DNA of 64,000 bases. It comes from Salvator merianae (taxonomy: Eukaryota; Chordata; Lepidosauria; Squamata; Teiidae). Below the pieces are notes generated by a model. That model saw only the letters and a list, made by a program, of their open reading frames with translations. It made no database searches and was not told the DNA's origin. A program made the translations under genes and the position numbers. Shown piece by piece: positions 51,234 through 63,400 of this stretch (the first letter of the stretch is position 1; the number at the start of each line of letters is the position of its first letter). The stretch spans positions 4,301,996 to 4,365,995 of the forward strand of contig QVOM02000103.1 in the NCBI GenBank assembly GCA_003586115.2, read 5' to 3'.

Positions 51234-51716
51234 CAGGGGTGTGCACGAAGCTTCGTGCACTTCGTCTTTCATGCGAAAATGGCGTTTCCGCCATCTTCGC
51301 ACAAAATCCGAAGACAAAAGGGGCTCGCGAATGCGAATGGCGAAGATCCCGGCGACCTTCGAGACCTTCGCCATTTGCCGCGAACTCCCTCTTTTTGGCC
51401 GCGAGAAGCTCCTTTGCATCAGAGCTTAGAAGCTTCACGCAGCCTAAAAGAGGGAGAACTATCGAAAACATCAGAAAATCAATGCCGAATCCAATCACTA
51501 AAGTAGTGCTGCCTCTGTGACAGGCAGCACTTAACTTTAGCGATCAGATTCGGCATTGATTTTCTGACGTTTCCGATCGCTGTCTCTCATTCCCCCCCTT
51601 CGCCACGAAGACGAAGGGCTTCATTTTCGCTGATATTTTTTCGCACGAAAACGAAGCCTAGGAGCTTCGCATTCCTGTGAAGCGAAAAGGGAAAAGTGCC
51701 TTCGTGCACATCCCTA
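51234..51716. mobile_element. hAT-type non-autonomous element with perfect 8-bp TSD
   Basis: The element is flanked by GTACAGAA at 51226-51233 and 51717-51724, a perfect 8-bp target duplication. Its ends are CAGGGGTGTGCACGAAG and, inverted, TAGGGATGTGCACGAAG: 15 of 17 bases agree. An 8-bp TSD and a YAGGG terminus are diagnostic of hAT superfamily elements. At 483 bp it has no transposase. Inside is a long hairpin at 51461-51577. It is CpG-rich compared with the host intron, which suggests fairly recent insertion. Confidence 0.9.
51461..51577. repeat. Long internal hairpin of the hAT element
   Basis: Arms of about 55 bp (ATCGAAAACATCAGAAAATC...AGTGCTGCCT and inverse AGGCAGCACT...TTTTCTGACGTTTCCGAT) with a loop of about 8 bases. 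A few mismatches and small bulges. Confidence 0.85.
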
Positions 51717-52156
51717 GTACAGAATCAAACCAGAAACTTTATTTTATGGGGTTCACTTTCCTCTGAAGGTACAATTCTTAGCATTTCTTCGAGACAAGAG
51801 ATGGCATCCAGATGTTACTTATACTAGAACAAGCAAGCTACGTTTGAATGCAGCCTCTAGAGTTGTGAAGCAGCTAAAAACACATGCCTGTATCAACTTT
51901 GAAAGTATGATTCTTGAATCAGAGGATGGTGCTAAAATCTAGGGTCAAAAATCACAGTCACTATATTAGAGATCTGCAGAATGCACTTAGGATTCATGAG
52001 TACATTTGTACATGATCTTGGTTCAAACACTGATTATTAATCTTTGATTTGTTATCATGTTAATGTAGGATAGCCTCAGGGACACTCCAGGGACTGAACC
52101 TTGCAAATGTCAGCTTATTATCCTAAATGGTTTGGGAACAAAACAGCTAGGATATA

Positions 52157-53715
52157 CAGTACTTGCAAAAGTTTCAGGCAGGTGTGGGAAAAATGCTGTA
52201 AAAGAAGAATCCTTTCAAAAATAAAGTGTTAATAGTTTATTTTTATCAATTAGCAAAATGCAAAATGAATGAACAAAAGAGAAAGCTAAATCAAATCAAT
52301 ATTTGGTGTGACCACCCAAATAGAAGAACAGAATCAGTTCTTCTAGGTACACTTGCACACAGTTTTTGAAAGAACTTGGCAGGGAGATTGTTCTAAACAT
52401 CTTGGAGAACTAACCACAGATCTTCTGTGGATGCAGGCTTGCTCAAATCCTCCTGTCTCTTCATGCAATCCCAGACGGACTCAATGATGTTGACATCAGG
52501 GTGCTGTGGGGGCCATGTCATCACTTCCAGGACTCCTTGCTCTTCTTCATGCTGAAGATAGTTCTTAATGACATTAGCTGCATGTTTGGGGTTGTTGTCC
52601 TGCTGCAGAATAAATTTGGACCCAATCAGATGCCTCCCTGATGGTATTGCATGATGGATAAGCATCTGCCTATATTTCTCAGCATTGTGGACACCATTAA
52701 TCCTGACCAAATCCCCAACTCCATTTGCTGAAATGCAGCCCCATACTTGCAAGGAACCTCCACTATGCTTCATTGCTGCCTGCAGACACTCATTATTGTA
52801 CTGCTCTCCAGCCCTTCAGCAAACAAACTGCCTTCTGTTCCAGCCAATCATTTCAAATATTGACTCATCAGTCCACAGCACCTGCTGCCATTTTTCTGCA
52901 TCCCAGTTCCTATGTTTTTGTGCATAGCTAAGTCACTTGGTCTTGTTTCCACGTTGAAGGTATGGCTTTTTGGCCACATGAAGACCACTTCCAACCAGAC
53001 TTCTCCAAACAGTAGATGGGTGTACCTGGGTCTCACTGGTTTCTGCCAGTGCTGATGGCACTGCAGGACATCTTCCGATTTCAAGGGGAAGTAGCCATGA
53101 TGTGTCTTTCATCTGCTGCACTAAGTTTTCTTGGCTGACCACTGTGTCTATGGTCCTCAGTGTTACCTGTTTCTTCGTGCTTCTCCAGAAGAGCTTGAAC
53201 AGCACATCTGGGAACTCCAGTCTGCTTTGAAACTTTTGCTTGGGGGAAATCTTGCTGATGCAGTATAACTATGTTGTTTCTTTTTGCTGTCCTCAGTCTT
53301 GCCATGGTATATGTCCAGGGATGTGAAACTATCTTCCACAGCCTCACCTTTGTAGCAGAGTTTAGCTGTTTGTCACCCACTTTTAAGCCTCCTACGCAGT
53401 TGTTTCTGTTTTAGTTAATGACTGTTACATCCTACATATGAAAATGATAATCATTGTCACCTGTTTGGTACAATACACCTGACTATAATCCTATAAAATC
53501 TCTGATTTTGAGTAAGTGTACCTAGAAGAACTGATGCCATTTTGAAGGGGAAAGGTGGTCACACCAAATATTGATTTGATTTAGACTTCTCTTTTGTTCA
53601 TTCAGTTTGTATTTTGTTAACTGATAAAAATAAACTATTAACACTTCTATTTTTGAAAGCATTTTTCCTTTGTAGCATTTTTTCCACACATACCTAAAAC
53701 TTTTGCACTGTACTG
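52157..53715 (-). mobile_element. Tc1-like (DD38E) DNA transposon, complete but inactivated
   Basis: The element is 1,559 bp, flanked by TA on both sides (52155-52156, 53716-53717). Its terminal inverted repeats are about 200 bp, starting CAGTACTTGCAAAAG and CAGTACAGTGCAAAAG and ending near AATATTTGGTGTGACCACC. Between them lies one minus-strand transposase gene of about 340 codons in decayed form. TIR length, size and TA target are typical of Tc1 elements. It lies in the large SLIT2 intron in the same orientation as the gene. Confidence 0.92.
52393..53380 (-). pseudogene. Tc1-family transposase pseudogene
   Basis: The N-terminal part (53380-53090) has the paired-like helix-turn-helix region (QTGVPRCAVQALLEKHEETG, then a GQPRKLSAADERHI segment). 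A frameshift near 53090 moves to the frame of PLEIGRCPAV. That frame is stopped by TGA at 52935-52933 and again at 52818-52816. The catalytic part has LWTDES (Asp), LQQDNNPKH (Asp) and DVNIIESVWD (Glu). The second Asp and the Glu are separated by 38 residues, against 34 in classical Tc1. One frameshift and two stops are the visible lesions. Confidence 0.9.
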
Positions 53716-54559
53716 TAAAACTATTCAGCATTCATTTCCAGTAGGAAGCCCTGTTAATTCCCACGTTAGGTTTCCACGTTATGCTTCTCTGCAAGCTAGC
53801 CGAGTTCAAAAGTCCACCATCTTTTCAGCTTTAATTACAGTTAAAAGAAGGCAAAATGAGTAGAACATTAACATGGTTCTGGATAAACTGTTCCTAAAAG
53901 AGTACAAGCTAGTACAGTCACTGTTGGAATTCATCTTAGTGAACCTTCTGTGATCACAGATAACCTGTTCTTGGCTTGTAAATACAAAATGGTATCTCCA
54001 GGGTCCAATCTATCTTGTAAACACAAATGTACAAATTAGTATTTCCAGGGTCCAACTGTACTTCCCAAGTTCAAATTGAGACAGATTTTCATGTTTAATG
54101 ATGAATGTTGAGACAGCCATGGGGTTTAGAAAATAACACTAAAGGAGTAAAAAAGAATATTATATGGAAACAGAAGCCCCAATTCTGTATTTTGCAGAAT
54201 TAGGGAGAATTTAATAGAACTAATAGTGAGATTAACACCCTTTAACAAAAGTTCTGAAGAATGTATCTCAAAATTTCTGGCAGGTATTGGCTAATAAGAT
54301 TTACACATCAGCAGTGCAACCCATGAACTAGATTTTATATAGTTTATAAAGTGCAATGTTGATATCCAAAATAAGAGCATGATTGGATTTAAGGTGGCAG
54401 CAAAAGGATTGCAAAGAAACAAAAGGAAAACAAATCCCAACATTAGACCTGTCCTACTACAAATAAAAGATAATTGTAATGTTTTATTAATATCAAAATT
54501 TTTAATTATTGAATGTGTTTAACTTCAGTGCCCAGAAATAGACTCACAATATTGTGTCT

Positions 54560-55140
54560 TGAAGAACAAGTCAGGAATGAGAGCAAATACTCATGGGTGC
54601 CTCAGTTTCATATTATTATTTCCTACTGTGACTGTCTCTGCAAATGCTAGGGCATATTGGTCAGTCAGCCAGAGAGATTTTCAAGCAGCAGGTGATGGGT
54701 ATCCACAAGGAAAGATTGTGCATTTGTGGCATACCAGTGGTTGAAGATCTCTCTCATATTCTGTTTGACTGTCAGCTGTATTCTTCAATTAGAACAACCT
54801 ATCTGGGCCACCATTTACAAAAGGTGAATCTATGGAATGTAGAATGTAAATTGATCTATTTTCTTGAGGGAGAAAATATCCAGGTGACTTATAGGGTGGC
54901 CCTGTTTTTACTAAGGCGGTTCGATTTAACCAATTATTCATTGATCAGAATGCAGCATGTGGAAAGGGGAATGGGGATAGATAATTATGTTTCTCTCCTT
55001 TTGAATTATGATTTTACACTTATATCTTATGATTATATGTTTTTATTTGTAACTTTGATATGGTTGAAAGACTAATCAATAAACTAACAAATGAAATGGA
55101 ACAACTTAATAGATAAAATATACAATGAATATTTATATAT
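54560..55140 (+). mobile_element. Non-LTR retrotransposon, C-terminal end (dead)
   Basis: A 143-codon frame from 54644 contains a Cys-His cluster, RLCICGIPVVEDLSHILFDC, of the CxC-ED--H----C type found after the reverse transcriptase in several LINE clades. It follows a frameshifted ARAYWSVSQRDF segment and is followed by AT-rich sequence. It has the same plus orientation as the 5' LINE part at 47240-49620, so both may come from one family. Confidence 0.55.
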
Positions 55141-55274
55141 TTCATAAATAAAGTATCTTTTGATCAAATCTGGCAATATTTCATCCATTTTGCCAAAAAA
55201 CAAACAAACAAACAAAACCCTTAAAGAGACAGTAGACATGCAGCTTTAAAGATGAGTCTTTTGTGAAATTATAG

Positions 55275-56700
55275 CATACAGCAATTTATTTATTTATTTG
55301 AAAATGTTTATATCCTACTCCTCACCTGTAGGGCTCAGGGAGAATAACATATCCATTTTAGAACCAAATAAACATAATTAAAACACATTATGTCCCCACC
55401 TAGTAACAACATTAAGAAGTAGAATAAGTATCATAGGCCTAAGTGATGTCTTATAAGCAGCTGAACTGCTATATCCTGTTCTAGTTCCAGCTTACATACT
55501 ATTTTAAAGGAGAGTTCCCTGTGGTCTAATTTGGAAGTTACCAGAACATGGATCATCATGGCCAAGGTATTTTTATCCAGGAAAGGCTGAAGCTGGTCAA
55601 TCAATCAGCGATGGAAGTAGTTATTTCTGGCCACTATATGACCGGAGATTCAAGTGACAGTGTTGAATTCAGAAGGATGCCTAGATCACACACCTGATCT
55701 TTCTGAAATATTGATAATTGAATGTCTCCTAACTTTCTAGATTCAAGACCCATGACACACAGTGCCCCAGTTTTGTTCAGATTCAGTTCCAATTTACTGA
55801 TATGCATCCAGCCTAGGCAATGGTCAAACACCCAGACTGCCCTGCCCAAATCAGATGGAATGGGGAAATAAACTGTGTGCTTCTGATCACTTCATTTCTC
55901 TACTGATGGCTTCTCTACCTGATAAGCAAGGGAGACAAAACAGACTTCTCAGGAATTCCACATGTGACCTTCAAAGGGATCAAACAATCAAACAAAAATG
56001 TTGCCACTTTCTGAAGTCTACCCTAGAGACAGGAACAAAAGCACCATAATACTGTGTCTCCAATTCCCAGTCTCCGAAGTTCTTCCAGCAAGATCACATG
56101 ATTAACGGTATCAAAAGCCATTGAGATATCAAAACAAACAACAGGGCTGCAATTTCATTATTCATCTCATGATAAAGGACATACATCATCGTACTGCTGC
56201 AACTCTAATTTGAAGTGAGATTGAAATAAATTCAGGAAATCCTTTTCTTCCATGCAAACTTATAGCAGACTAGTTATCACTCCCTCCTATAACTTGCACA
56301 AGAAAGGTATGCTGCCAATGGGCAATATTTGTTTAATACCTCTGTGTCCAAGGATGCCCTGTTAAATAGGGTATCTATCACATTTTCCTTAATTACTGCT
56401 GGTATCTCAATTTCCTCCAAGGAGACATTTATCACTTCTTTTACCCTTAGCTTGCTTTTATTAACCATAATGAATAAGGACTAAGGGTCAATGGCTGGCC
56501 AAATCCCTGTAAGCAGCTTGTACACTTCCTCAGACTGCAGTAATTGAAACTTATCCAAAATAACAGGTCCAGATGGTGTTGTGGACAGCACCAGTGAACT
56601 ATATGTAATTATGGAGTCCAGACTTGTGCAAGTTGAGTGACTTTGTCCTGAAAGTATCTTGTAAACTTGACAAAGCAAGCTTTTGAATTGTGCAATTCCC
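55275..56700 (-). mobile_element. L2-type LINE relic
   Basis: Minus-strand frames carry GWMHISKLELNLNKTGALCV, then DIQLSIFQKDQVCDLGILLN, the L2 pattern W-R-NKLKLN-DKT...QV--LGVLLD. Upstream, at 56678-56280, further L2-like ORF2 text appears (TPSGPVILDKFQLLQSEEVY and VINVSLEEIEIPAVIKENV). The 3' tail is the complement of the TTTATTTATTTATTTG near 55285. Several stops and frameshifts. Confidence 0.65.
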
Positions 56701-56989
56701 CCAGATCACCAATGTGAAGTTCAAAGTTCAGTGATAAATGCCTATGTGCTTCTACAGAAAGACAGTGACATAAGACAGGTCCTATCTGACTTTAACTGTT
56801 AAATTTGCTTCCATGGTATGACCATTAATATTTATTCCTAAAAAAATTTCTATTACTATCATCTTTTTATTACTGAGGGGAAAGAAGATCACCTGAGCTG
56901 GGCCTCCTGGTATATTTGTGGCTTCTGTCATGCCTTCCTCTAGAAAGATATATAAACTATGGCTGCTCTTGCTGGAGTGGGGAAAGATG

Positions 56990-57285
56990 ATCACCTAAGC
57001 TGGCTGCTATTTTATTTTTATTTTATTTTCAGTGTAACTTATTAATTAGTTTTGTTACTATTTTGTTCTTTTTAACTTACATTGTATACATAATTGTATG
57101 TATTATTGTAAATAATATAGCTTATTATCTGTTTCTTGTATATTTTAAAATCTATTTTTTTTATTTTTGTGTTGTTGAATTGTATATTCTTGCTTTAATT
57201 ATTCTTGTATTTTTATTGTTTGTGAACCACCTTGGGCATTTTTGTGGAAACAGTATGCAAATAGAAATACAATACAAATCACTAC
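56990..57285 (+). mobile_element. LINE 3'-tail (L2/CR1-like)
   Basis: A long T-rich stretch ends in TTTGTGAACCACCTTGGGCA and ATGCAAATAGAAATACAATAC, the standard LINE 3' tail module of amniotes. Orientation is opposite to the neighbouring L2 relic, so it is a separate copy. Confidence 0.6.
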
Positions 57286-57357
57286 AGTAAACATACAGTA
57301 ACTGAAAGAGTCTGTTTTAGCATCTTTAAACCAGCTTTAGGCAAAGGCATCAGAACT

Positions 57358-57412
57358 GTAATATTCAACAGAAATGGAACAGAAATGTAATATTCAACAG
57401 AAATAGACTGGT
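57358..57412. repeat. Short tandem duplication of about 29 bp
   Basis: GTAATATTCAACAGAAATGG, then AACAGAAAT, is repeated head to tail with a change near the end of the second unit. Confidence 0.8.
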
Positions 57413-58084
57413 AGCACACCCTAGCTAAATCACTTAGAAATTAATTAAACAGAGCTAGGTAAAATACAGCCTACTTCTACACCTTTGAGAACATCCACAG
57501 TAAAGGTATCTTCATCTCATACCTCTCTTGAACTTGAGTATCCATGTAAAATTAGGCAATTAGTACAGAATTTCTTTGCCAAGGGGAAAACCACAAACAA
57601 ACAAAAATATTTTCCAGGTTTAAACATTACTTCTATGTAAGATGGATAAAAGGTAGAGGTTAAGAACTTACTTGATGTTCATGAAACCTGAGTGTTCAAC
57701 ATTCAGCATATGTTTGCCTGAGTCCAAATTATTTTTGAGCTAGCTACCATAAAGTTTGTTAAGCACTGGTAATAAATAATTAAGTTTGTATTTATAAGAA
57801 TCGCTTTTGCCATTGCCTTACAGATTGGGAAATAATTCCTTGACTGCAAAAAATAAGGATATGTTCTAACAATTTGTGTAAATAAGACTGCCAAAGATGG
57901 AATCTATCATAAAAATATTAATTTTAAGTATTTCAGAAATTATTTAGGAATTATCATCAAGAATAGTCCAAAAAACAATAGGGCTGGAGCCTCATTAGGT
58001 TTTATCTGCTAAGCTAACAATCTAATTTGAAGTCCATAAAATAAAATATTCTCCACTTCTGCTGTATTGTTTTTCTCTTTTCCT

Positions 58085-58150
58085 GAGTTATTTATTTAAG
58101 AATTTAAGAATTTACATCCTGTCCTTCACTGAAAGGTCCCATAGTAGGCC
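58085..58150 (-). mobile_element. LINE 3'-tail fragment
   Basis: TTATTTATTTAAGAATTTAAG followed by ATCCTGTCCTTCACTG, the complement of a LINE tail. Short. Confidence 0.4.
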
Positions 58151-58155
58151 ACAAT

Positions 58156-58157
<2 letters not shown>

Positions 58158-58192
<35 letters not shown>
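58158..58192 (+). repeat. (AC)n microsatellite
   Basis: Uninterrupted AC repeat just left of a hAT-like insertion; AC-rich sequence continues on the far side of that element. Confidence 0.95.
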
Positions 58193-58195
<3 letters not shown>

Positions 58196-58205
58196 GTACA
58201 CACAG

Positions 58206-58536
58206 TAGGGATGTGCACAAAAAAAATCATTTTTGATTCGTTTTCAAATCAAATATCTGATTTTTCAATTCATCAGCAAATTCCATTATCAAAAAATGCA
58301 TTTTTCGTATTCGTTTTCACATTTTTTTGCATTCATTTTTCCATTGAAAATGCCATTTTCATGGTTTAAACATAGCAAAAAAGTGTGAAAATGCGAATAT
58401 TCAAAGAATCTCTTTTTTGTTTTCGATCAAAAACCCTTAAGTGTGAAAAAAGTCATTTTTGTTTTGATGTGAAAATTTGTGAAAACAAATCTTTGAATGA
58501 ATTTTTGGATATGAATCGAAATTTCCACATTCCCTA
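58206..58536. mobile_element. hAT-like non-autonomous element in AC repeat
   Basis: The ends TAGGGATGTGCACA and inverted TAGGGAATGTGGA resemble the hAT-type element at 51234 (TAGGGATGTGCACGAAG). The AC-rich sequence on both sides hides any 8-bp duplication. The interior is made of TTTTCATTTTCGAAAA-type inverted segments with no coding capacity. Confidence 0.65.
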
Positions 58537-60366
58537 ACACATACACACAGCCACACAAAGCATTTTAAAAACATATTCAAATTCAAATGTGCATGTTATT
58601 TAAACTGGGTAATGACTCAGAAAGTGTACAGGACCTTGGTAATCCTGACTTGAGTATTCACAAAGACCCTTTATATTTTCCTTAGGTTTTATTTTAGGGA
58701 TCTTCTTCATGAAACACTCCCTGCTTTCCTTCATGGCACTTGTGCTTTTCTACAAAGCTTTGGTTTGGTCCTCAGCAGAATTTTGGAAAGAACCAGTAGC
58801 TTAACAGATTATATCCCACCTGTCATATCTTGTCTACCTATCATTCATCGTACATCCCTAAACAGGCAAGAAAGACAAGTTTACCAAGCCTAGTGTGGAC
58901 AGACATAAATGAATAATAGACTTTGTTCAGCTTGTTGTATCCTTACTTGTACAAGCTTTCATATTGCTGTAACAGCAGTTCCTCGACTTATGATTTCCCC
59001 TTCCAGATATGTTAAACTCCAATGCACTAAGCAAGACGGAACTATGCTTATTAAAAGACTAATTCCACTTGTTAATGCACATGCAAATTCAAACCAACAA
59101 ATTAAATCTGGGTATGTAAAAGGACTTTTAACAGCACAGTCTTAACACTGTTATTGCTGGCTCTCTTCTTCTGTAAAAACAAATTATTGCATTCAAAGAC
59201 TTTTGCATCATAACTTTTGGCAAACCAACTCCCTGATTCTAGGGACTCCCAGGTATTGAATACAGCACAATCTGTGCTTGGGACATGTCTAGGCCACCAG
59301 ATGCATGTCCGAGAACCTTCTCATAAATACTTCCAATAGTAAAGTGGCTCTTAGTATAAAAAGAGAGCAAGGCTGTCCCAGAAAGGAACTATAGTATAAG
59401 CAATGCTGAGATCCATGTGAATAGACTCAAATGTTATCCAGGTATTGCTGCCACCCTTTAAATAATTTTAATTTATTTGCGCCTGTGATTTTTATGAATT
59501 AGGTTTGCCAGTGGCATTGCATAGAAGCCATGACCCGAACAGAGTTTAGATGGGGGCAGAACTCCATTTGTTTCCCCGCTACACTCATTGCTTTAACAGC
59601 TATGGCTGCTTGTAGAAGAGACATAGCAGAATCACCATTTGCAGGGTAACTGTTGAATATGGTCTCACTGGCAAAAAGCAGGTGGTCCAAGGTGTGCATG
59701 ATATAACCATTCTTGAGTTTCAGATTTGGTGTTTGAATTATTCTATTAAAACATTTCTAATCAGAACAACAATTTGTAATTGACATAATGCGGTTTTGGC
59801 ACAATAAAGTTGAATGCAAATGCAGGTCTGAACAGCAGATCTTTGAAATCTGTTCATCTAAAGTTCATTAAAAACACTTTTTAAGTGGGCATACTAATTA
59901 ATGATAATAAGGATGTCATTTAATTAAAGATTAGACTTCCTAGCAATGAACCTTCTCATTGTGTAATGGCTTTCAATGTGTCTTGTTAATAACCCATCTT
60001 GTAATTACAGCTTCATAATCCAGCTTTAATTTAACATAATTATTCACTTCCTAGTCCAAGTAACTGAAAGGATTTTGTGTGGATTATAGCAAAGGATAAA
60101 AACTCTTCATTCTTTATTGTTTGCACTTAATCCACACTGCTAGGAAACTGGTCCCTCAAGAGAGAATCTTCATGTTATTACATAGGGTTCCATGCAAACC
60201 AAAGAGGAAAAAAAAATCAATTGAACCATTATTCTGTGATCACAACTCCTCTGAATGAGGCCTGACAGCACAATTCAGTCCATGAAAACAAAGCTCAAGC
60301 CTTTCAGGCAGACAAAATGGTGATTAAAAACACAAATAAAGCGGACTATAGAGACATAACACTTAC

Positions 60367-60460
60367 TTGTATCCTTTGGGTGTCAAGATGCACTTTGAGT
60401 CATGCTGACAGGGATTTAGGTCTTGGGCACAGAAATCCAGCTTCTCTTCACAGAGCTCAC
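60367..60460 (-). CDS. SLIT2: SLIT2 exon: end of EGF3 and most of EGF4
   Basis: This 94-nt exon (phase 1 in, phase 2 out) encodes [20 protein letters not shown] and then [11 protein letters not shown] plus a split Lys codon. It supplies the last Cys of EGF3 and the first Cys residues of EGF4. The acceptor is TTTGTTACAG and the donor GTAAGT. It is the most 5' SLIT2 exon in the window; I saw no further exon between 60460 and 64000. In mammals Asp-Val replaces the Glu-Glu after ELC, a mild lineage difference. Confidence 0.97.
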
Positions 60461-63400
60461 CTGTAACAAAGTATATGCAATCTGCATAGTAAGACCACCA
60501 CAGGACCAGCAATGTAAAACGTAGCTGCTATTTATTTCTATGGCAACTCTTTGTGCAGCAAGCAGCTCCACTGACATAAGCTGCAGAAACACTTGGCAAT
60601 GATCCTCTGCTGTCTCGGTGTAATCCTGCTTTTCATGACTTTTGTCCAGCAACCTCGCTATGTGCTACATAGCTTGTTTGTTTATATAGCAGGATTTGTT
60701 CTGGGCAAACAATAAAATTAGAGCAACGAGATTCTGACACAGATGCATTACTGTTGAAAGAGACTGAGCAGCAGTTTGACAATAGGTCCAAGTTGTCAGT
60801 AGACCTGTTACCCTACTAATGAAATGCTTTGAGATTCTAACCTGTGGTTTAGTAATGGCAACACATCCAAACTGAATAGAGACAAATTCGGAACTTGACA
60901 TTCTTATAAAAAGAAACTTAAAATTCTCCGTAAGAGATTAAAGATTACTAATGAATAAGGTATGCCCTCTTGGCTCTAGGAGGCCTGCTGTGGGACAACA
61001 TTCCTGTCTGCAGCCAATTTTCATAGCTCCTTCCCCTGTGCTGCATTTTTTCTTCCCAACTGCCTTTTCAGCTTATATTCTTGAAGCTGTACCATTGTTA
61101 TGTTTTGGTGGATTACGTCGCCACTATGGTTGCAATTGAGAAATGAATGCTTTACATCCGTTCTAAGCCAATATGATGCCTCCCAAATGCTGAACTTCAA
61201 ATGTCTCAGCTCCAGCTACTTTGGCCAATGTTGGGAAATGGGAGACACAATAATCAAAAAACTTCTAGATCCTTGATAAAGTATATCTTTTCAAAGAAGA
61301 AATCTCTGACGCAATAATAATAATAATTTTTAAAAATAAATAGATTTTTTTTTCTAGTTGCAGACATGGTCAGAACTCATATCAAGCAAACTTGACAACA
61401 TTTTGATGATCTGCTACCATTCAGTGCCCTCTTTCTCCTGCAACTACCAACAACACGTTTTCAGGAATCATTCTGCCCTGAAGGGAGTGGAGTGGCAGAA
61501 TCTACCACCCAGTTTCTCCCCCTCCCAAAAAAGAATCAGGGAATTAGAACCAAAAACAAACATTGTCTTCTTTGATTTTGTATCTTTAACCTCATTTTAT
61601 GTAATCTGCTTTGTGAAGTGTGCCTGAAAATTAAAGTATAAATACCAAAACTCAATAAAACGATAATTTTTTAAAAAAGCAAAGGGTATTTAACATCTGA
61701 TTCTGCACTGGTCAGTATACTGAACCAGTGAGCTTATTAGGAGCCTCCCTTCTGTAGACTAGTGTGGTCTAAGTAAGCTCCACCCCATTAGTCCCCACCC
61801 CCTTAGATGACCCCCTGGAGATGGGGCCTCCCGTAGACCGCACCAGCATGAAGAAGGGAGGCTCCGGGTATAGTTGCTGGTTTGGTATACCAGCCAGTAC
61901 AGAATTGCCTAACGAAAGAAGATTATTTATATGTCTTCTTCATCAACAAGCCCCATGCCGCAAGGCAATCTCTTTTTTGAAGCTGATAAAGGTTTCAGAA
62001 ACAGTAATCTTTTGGAGTGGCTTTTGAAAGCTAATCAATTCATCATCTGTCAAGAGACTGCTAACAGAATTTATGAGGTGTGCCACATACTACCTAACCT
62101 AAATCATTATGAAATATGAATGAAATAAATCTTGACCTGGAAAAGACAGTTATATAAATACATTGATGCTTTAATTAAATATGGCTTAGAGATTAAGGAA
62201 AGTTATCTAAGATCATATTTAGCACTTAGTGGACTAATTTCCCCTCCCCCAAGAGATCCTTGCAGTTGCTCTTTAATGTAGGGATTATCACTATAATTTA
62301 AATGAAGCCAATTTTAGAACCTTCTAACACACACTTTTCATCATTGCACTGTTTCTAACTAGAGAAAATTTGCTGCTTGACAAATACACTGTTTAGCAAT
62401 CTAGTAACATGTTTCTTTAGGAAGGAAACACAAAATTCACTCTCTCACACACTTGACTAAAACTACCACAGTAGTAGAAGTAATCATAAAACCTTCATTA
62501 GAACAAATTCAATAGATAAATATAAGCTTCCAACCAAAAAATATCCTGTTGCTTTTTTAGTTGAACTTTATGGGTATAGATTAACCAATATTAAAAGTGG
62601 AGGTTGATTTAATTACTATTATGACAGCCCTCAATAAATAAATTCAATACAACGTAGGCAAATCTGCTCACTTTTAAACAGTTTATTTTGCAATACAAAG
62701 ATCCATATATATCTTTGTTAGCAAATGTCACCAATATATCTCTAAAACTACTGAAGTAATTTTTGATGAATGTCCAAAGTGTCATCTTTTGATGGCTCTA
62801 TCAATAGTTGAAACTCAAAGTGAAATGAAGAAAATGGACAAGTAAACTAAGATAATTCATAGGCTCAAAAAGGCAACTAACCTTTTTCCACTTCATTCAG
62901 ATTAGCAGCTTGCAGTGACAAAGACAGAAGAGACAAAGAGACTTTTACATGGTACGGAAACAGCATAGCACAAATAAAACAGTGCACAATTATGCGGAAA
63001 AGACTAGTTGATGTAGCAAAGACAAAGCAAGCTTTTCATTTTTATCTACAGCAAAGCAACACACAAACCCAAAATTAGTGATTGCTGGCCCATAAGGAAG
63101 AAGCAAGCAATGTCCCACGATACTCATGTATGTCTCAGTTCAGGAATGGCTAATATGTGTATAATCCATTTTCATGTGAATTTGTATAGAACTGCAGCCT
63201 TATATGGTCTTAGAAACCAAACAGCTCTACCTAACCTGATCCCTGTGCCCACTTCCTTTTAGGACCTTGTCCTTTGCCCAACCAGTCACAGCAAGTACAA
63301 GCTACTGCTGTCCAAGAGATTTGCTAAAATATATCTATATATTATCTTCATGAAAGACAGTAACAGGCAAAAGAAATGAACAAATAATCTATAGTAAGAA

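Larger units (their letters stand above)
44942..60366. other. 15.4-kb SLIT2 intron between EGF4 and EGF5 exons
   Basis: The largest intron in the window and its richest transposon area. The named elements inside are listed separately. Unassigned parts include 45.0-45.9, 46.2-47.2, 53.7-54.5 and 58.6-60.3 kb, where I see no gene, RNA gene or clear transposon. Confidence 0.8.
33687..60460 (-). other. SLIT2: SLIT2 gene, 3' portion (8 coding exons)
   Basis: SLIT2 is a large secreted glycoprotein that binds ROBO receptors and repels axons and migrating cells. Complete vertebrate SLIT2 has four LRR domains, nine EGF repeats, a laminin-G domain and a C-terminal cystine knot in about 1,530 residues. 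The eight exons here encode roughly the last 500: the end of EGF3 through the stop. All have GT-AG borders and their phases join without error. The N-terminal LRR exons lie beyond the right edge. SLIT2 is chosen over SLIT1 and SLIT3 from blocks such as [41 protein letters not shown]-type laminin-G text and [20 protein letters not shown], which match the SLIT2 form. Confidence 0.97.
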
